A DNA stretch of 64,000 nucleotides. Source: Pseudorasbora parva. Its lineage: Eukaryota > Chordata > Actinopteri > Cypriniformes > Gobionidae. The first letter of the stretch is position 1. Every line of letters starts with the position of its first letter. Shown one piece after another: positions 60,760-64,000 of this stretch. The stretch covers positions 18,997,713 to 19,061,712 of the forward strand of contig NC_090178.1 in assembly GCF_024679245.1 (NCBI RefSeq). The letters run 5' to 3'. A program made the position numbers and the translations under genes. The notes under the pieces were generated by a model that saw only the letters and a program-made list of their open reading frames with translations, was not told the DNA's origin and did no database searches.

Positions 60760-62229
60760 ATGGCGAGCGAGCAGTTCAGACGGTGTGTGCCTCCCTGTCC
60801 GCGCTTTATTTCGGGCACGGACACACACCAGCTCTGTGTGCAGTGTCTCGGCGTGCAGCACGCCCGGGCCGCTCTCGAGGGAGCGGCTTGCGGCGAATGT
60901 GATAAGCTGCCGCTGAGAGTACTGCGCTCGCGGCTGGCGGTCTTTGACGAGGCCGGTCAGCCTCGCGAGCCTCGCGGTTCTGGGCCCGCTGTTGCCGAGG
61001 CAGAGCGGCGCCGCAGGTCGTGGGGCTCGCAGCTGGATCTGTCAGCGGGATTAGGGAATGTTGAGGCATCTCTCTCTTCCTCTGACGATTCAGAGGATCT
61101 TCCGCCACGTGTGGAAGCCCGCGCTGCGGCTTCTTCCCGCGAGGCGGAGGATCAGGTGCTCATGCTGTCCGATTCCGAGGGATCGTTGACAATGAGCACC
61201 GAAGCAGGCGCAGTGGGGCAGTCGCCACCCCACTCGCAGGCTATGGAGGAGCTCGTGGAGGTCTTGACTCGCGCTGTGGCCAAGCTGAGCTTAGATTGGC
61301 CACAAGAGGAAGTGCACGTCCAGCCGCCAAGCAAGCTGGACGAGCGCTTCTTCAAGCGTCGAGCCCAGCCTCCACGCCGGGGTCTGCCGTTTTTCCCCGA
61401 CCTGCACAGTGAGCTGTGCAGGGCGTGGGAGAAACCCTTCTCAGCACGTTTGACTACGCCCCCTGCACTTGACTTCGCTAACGTGCTGGGAGCGTCTGAG
61501 AAGGGATATGTTGCGCTGCCGAGGGTAGAAGAGGCGCTCGCGGGCCACCTCTCTCCCGAGACAGCAGCTTCATTGAAGACCCCGGCATTGCCCTCGAAAC
61601 CATGCCGAGAGACTTCGAAGCTGGTGGCGAGGGCATATAGTGCGGCTGGTCGCGCTGGTGGGTGCCTGCACACTCTTGCGGTTCTGCAGGCCTACCAAGC
61701 GGACTTGCTGAAGGAGCTCGATGAGGGCGAGGGTCCCTCTCCGGAGGATGTGACTGAGCTGAGGAAGGCAGCGGATTTGTCTCTTCGTGTCACCAAACAA
61801 GCGGCCCGTGATATCGGCCGCTCCATGGCGGGTTTGGTGTGCGCGGAGAGGCATCTCTGGCTGAACCTGTCGGGGATCAGGGAGAGAGACAGACACTTTC
61901 TCCTTGATTCCCCGGTTTCGCCTTCTGGCCTTTTCGGCGGCGCTGTGAGCACCGTCGTCGAGAGGTTTCAGGAGGTGAAAAAGCAGGCTGCCGCTCTCAG
62001 CCAGTTCATCCCTCGCCGCTGGGGCTCCTCCAGCAAGGCTGCCTCGAGCGGGCAGTCTCGGCCAGCAGAGGGCTCCTCGCACCGTGAGGTGCAGAAGCAG
62101 AGCGTCGCTTCTCGTGCCCCTCCTGAGGGAGCTTGGCAGAAGAAGCGACGCTCTCGCGGGAAGTCTTCAAAGCCGAAGACCGACCTGAGGGAGGTTATTC
62201 AGGCCAAGAAGGCTTCCAAGCGGTCCTAG
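60760..62229 (+). CDS. DIRS gag-like ORF1, 489 aa
   Basis: Starts MASEQFRRCVPPCPRFI at 60760; the frame is open upstream to 60601 but that leader is probably untranslated. A Cys/His-containing N-terminal block (CVPPCPRF .. HQLCVQCLG .. CGECDKLP) looks like a zinc-binding module. A Ser/Glu-rich acidic stretch, a helical middle and a basic Lys/Arg-rich C-terminus (KKRRSRGKSSK) follow. The presumed role is a structural, nucleic-acid-binding capsid-like protein. It ends at TAG 62227-62229 inside the start of the next ORF. Assignment rests on position and resemblance to zebrafish DIRS1 ORF1. Confidence 0.8.
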   Translation: MASEQFRRCVPPCPRFISGTDTHQLCVQCLGVQHARAALEGAACGECDKLPLRVLRSRLAVFDEAGQPREPRGSGPAVAEAERRRRSWGSQLDLSAGLGNVEASLSSSDDSEDLPPRVEARAAASSREAEDQVLMLSDSEGSLTMSTEAGAVGQSPPHSQAMEELVEVLTRAVAKLSLDWPQEEVHVQPPSKLDERFFKRRAQPPRRGLPFFPDLHSELCRAWEKPFSARLTTPPALDFANVLGASEKGYVALPRVEEALAGHLSPETAASLKTPALPSKPCRETSKLVARAYSAAGRAGGCLHTLAVLQAYQADLLKELDEGEGPSPEDVTELRKAADLSLRVTKQAARDIGRSMAGLVCAERHLWLNLSGIRERDRHFLLDSPVSPSGLFGGAVSTVVERFQEVKKQAAALSQFIPRRWGSSSKAASSGQSRPAEGSSHREVQKQSVASRAPPEGAWQKKRRSRGKSSKPKTDLREVIQAKKASKRS

Positions 62230-64000
62230 CTGCGGCAGGACCGCTGAGAGCTGTCCCCCACAGTGCGGAGCGACCGAGGTCGTTCTCCCCCCGAGGCTCT
62301 CGGGAAATCGATGTTGTGCTCTCGCAGTCAAAAGGGCTCCGGACCACGTCGTTTCCCCATGTTCGCGCGCGGCTCTGGCCAGCACATATAAAATCTGCGG
62401 CAGAGCAGCGACTGCGTTCACACACCGAAAATCTGCCTCGATTAGTCCCTGCCGGTTATCCGCTTCAGGGGGTCGAGGCAGAGGTTCGGTTGATACCCCA
62501 GACCAGCCTCGAGAGGCTGGTCCCCTTATCAGAGTATCTCGGCGCATGGTCATGCCTTCCGAATATCTCTGTGTGGGCCCTGCGCACTGTAGAACGGGGA
62601 TACAGACTGCAGTTCAGAGTTCCCCCCCCGAAATTTGGGGGGATAGTCTGGACAGTGGTCGGTCCCGAGCAGGTGGGGGTAATGGGGCAGGAAGTACGCT
62701 CTCTGCTGGAAAAAGGGGCGATAGAAAGGGTCCCCCCGCCAGAAAGGGAGGTCGGGTTCTACAGCCGGTACTTCATAGTCCCCAAGAAGGATGGGGGGTT
62801 GCGTCCAATATTAGATCTCAGGCTTCTGAATCGGTCTCTGAGGAGATACAGGTTCAGGATGCTAACCATTCCTGTTATCGTGAGTCAGATCCAGTTCGAG
62901 GACTGGTTCGTCACGATAGATCTAAAGGACGCTTACTTCCATATTTCCATCCTTCCCAGTCACAGGAAGTTCCTGAGGTTCGCTTTCGGGGGCGAAGCGT
63001 TCCAATATCGGGTCCTTCCCTTTGGCCTAGCCTTGTCACCTCGCACCTTCACGAAGTGCATGGATGCAGCCCTGGCTCCGCTAAGACTCCAGGGCATCCG
63101 GGTACTGAATTATATCGACGACTGGTTGATCATGGCCAGGTCGTACGATATGGCAGTTCAGCATCGAGATGCTGTTCTAGCACACATGAGGTGTTTGGGG
63201 TTGAGACTCAACGCGAAAAAGAGCACGTTGACGCCCTCCCAGAGAATTACGTTCCTGGGAATAGTGTGGGACTCGGTAACGATGCGGGCACACATGTCAC
63301 CCGCACGTATCATGACCATACGGGCGGAGGTCTCAAGTATAAGGTTGGGCCACAGCATCACTGTCAAACAGTTCCAGAGACTGGTGGGTCTCATGGCAGC
63401 AGCGTCCAGTGTGATTCCGCTCGGCCTGCTCCACATGAGACCGCTACAGTGGTGGCTGAGAACCAAGGGGTTTTCTCCGAAGGGGAATCCCTTTCGTATG
63501 ATCAGGGTAACGCGCAAATGCATTCGTTCCCTGGTTATATGGAAGAAACCTTGGTTTCTGTCCCTGGGGCTAGTATTGGGAGCATCGTGTTGCCGGAAAA
63601 CCGTTTCAACAGATGCATCCCTTACTGGTTGGGGCGCGGTCATGGAAGGCCAAGGGGCGAGAGGTCCTTGGACAGCCCAGCATGCTTCATGGCACATCAA
63701 CTGCCTAGAGATGCTGGCTGTCTGGAAAGCTCTGAGGAGTTTTCTCGAGGACCTTCGCGGCCACCATGTCCTGATACGATCCGACAACACTGCCGTGGTA
63801 TCGTATCTAAATCATCAGGGGGGTCTGAGATCGCGCCCTCTGTACAGACTGGCGCATCAGGTCCTCCTGTGGTCCCACGGGAAACTGTCTTCTCTCAGGG
63901 CAGTTTATATCCCGGGGGACCAGAACCAGGGAGCAGACATCCTGTCGAGGCAGGGGCTGAGGCCCGGGGAGTGGCGTCTCCATCCAGAGGTGGTGGAGGC
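62127..64000 (+). CDS. DIRS RT/RNase H ORF, partial at right edge
   Basis: The frame (-1 relative to ORF1) is open from just after a TGA at 62124 to the window end, overlapping ORF1 by about 100 bp. Reverse transcriptase motifs in order: KKDGGLRPILDLR; FVTIDLKDAYFHI (motif A Asp); LPFGLALSPRTF; YIDDWLI (YIDD active site). RNase H follows: STDASLTGWGAV, CLEMLAV, RSDNTAVVSYLNHQGG and NQGADILSR supply the Asp/Glu/Asp/Asp set. All catalytic residues are present. No ATG lies near the overlap, so a frameshift or internal initiation is implied. The methyltransferase-like and tyrosine recombinase parts expected in DIRS elements lie beyond 64000. Confidence 0.88.

Larger units (their letters stand above)
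60490..64000 (+). mobile_element. DIRS-type retrotransposon, 5' part, runs off the window
   Basis: Sequence from about 60490 (TGTTCCCTTTATCGAGGGAA, itself a small hairpin) fits the left terminal repeat of a DIRS element. It is followed by a leader and two overlapping ORFs, gag-like then RT/RNase H. The base composition jumps to GC-rich against an AT-rich background, marking recent arrival. DIRS elements integrate with a tyrosine recombinase encoded further 3', outside this window. The absence of stops or frameshifts over 3.2 kb suggests a young copy. Confidence 0.88.

Noticed and set aside
60806..63790. Minus-strand ORFs (for example 61152-61673, 63158-63790)
   Set aside because: Antisense shadows of the GC-rich DIRS ORFs; no independent motifs.

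Overview
The window reads as nuclear DNA of a teleost fish, most likely a cyprinid. Genes have GT-AG introns and about half of the sequence is dispersed repeats of types typical of cyprinids: MITEs with AGGGATAGTTCACCC ends, tRNA-derived SINEs, hAT and Tc1 elements, and a DIRS retrotransposon with zebrafish-like ORFs. Long (TA)n, (CA)n, (CTAT)n and (CTTT)n tracts are also present. Species cannot be fixed from the sequence alone.

Layout. 1-8 kb: repeat-dominated (LINE relic, a 3.4 kb hAT-type element holding a giant phased inverted repeat, small MITEs), with a possible terminal exon near 7.97 kb. 10.1-13.7 kb (+): styk1-like receptor pseudokinase, 9 coding exons, 457 aa. 16.25-26.7 kb (-): phc1, Polycomb PRC1 subunit, 14 coding exons, 892 aa, convergent with styk1. 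A probable non-coding first exon and a GC-box/E2F-type promoter lie at 27.2-27.5 kb. 29.0-30.6 kb (+): an unrecognised ORF of 517-530 aa with a PD-(D/E)XK nuclease signature. 31.3-32.4 kb: decayed Tc1/mariner element. 33.25-40.98 kb (+): a RAP1GAP-family gene with GoLoco motif and RapGAP domain, 19 coding exons, 552 aa. 42.1-43.9 kb (-): rps9, complete, with a 5'TOP-like leader and a duplicated intronic element. 46.4-57.7 kb (+): rbfox1l, splicing regulator, 12 coding exons, 380 aa. 60.5 kb to the right edge: apparently intact 5' part of a DIRS-type retrotransposon (gag-like ORF, then an overlapping RT/RNase H ORF cut by the window end).

The host genes do not form one pathway. They are unrelated vertebrate genes: a signalling pseudokinase, a chromatin repressor, a small-GTPase regulator, a ribosomal protein and a muscle/neural splicing factor. 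Exon models were built by hand from splice sites and reading phase. All five recognised genes give reading frames with no internal stop and lengths divisible by three. The most unusual items are the ~42-bp phased palindrome array (3.8-5.5 kb), the nuclease-like ORF (29.0 kb), the loss of all three catalytic motifs in styk1, and the paired rps9 intronic elements.
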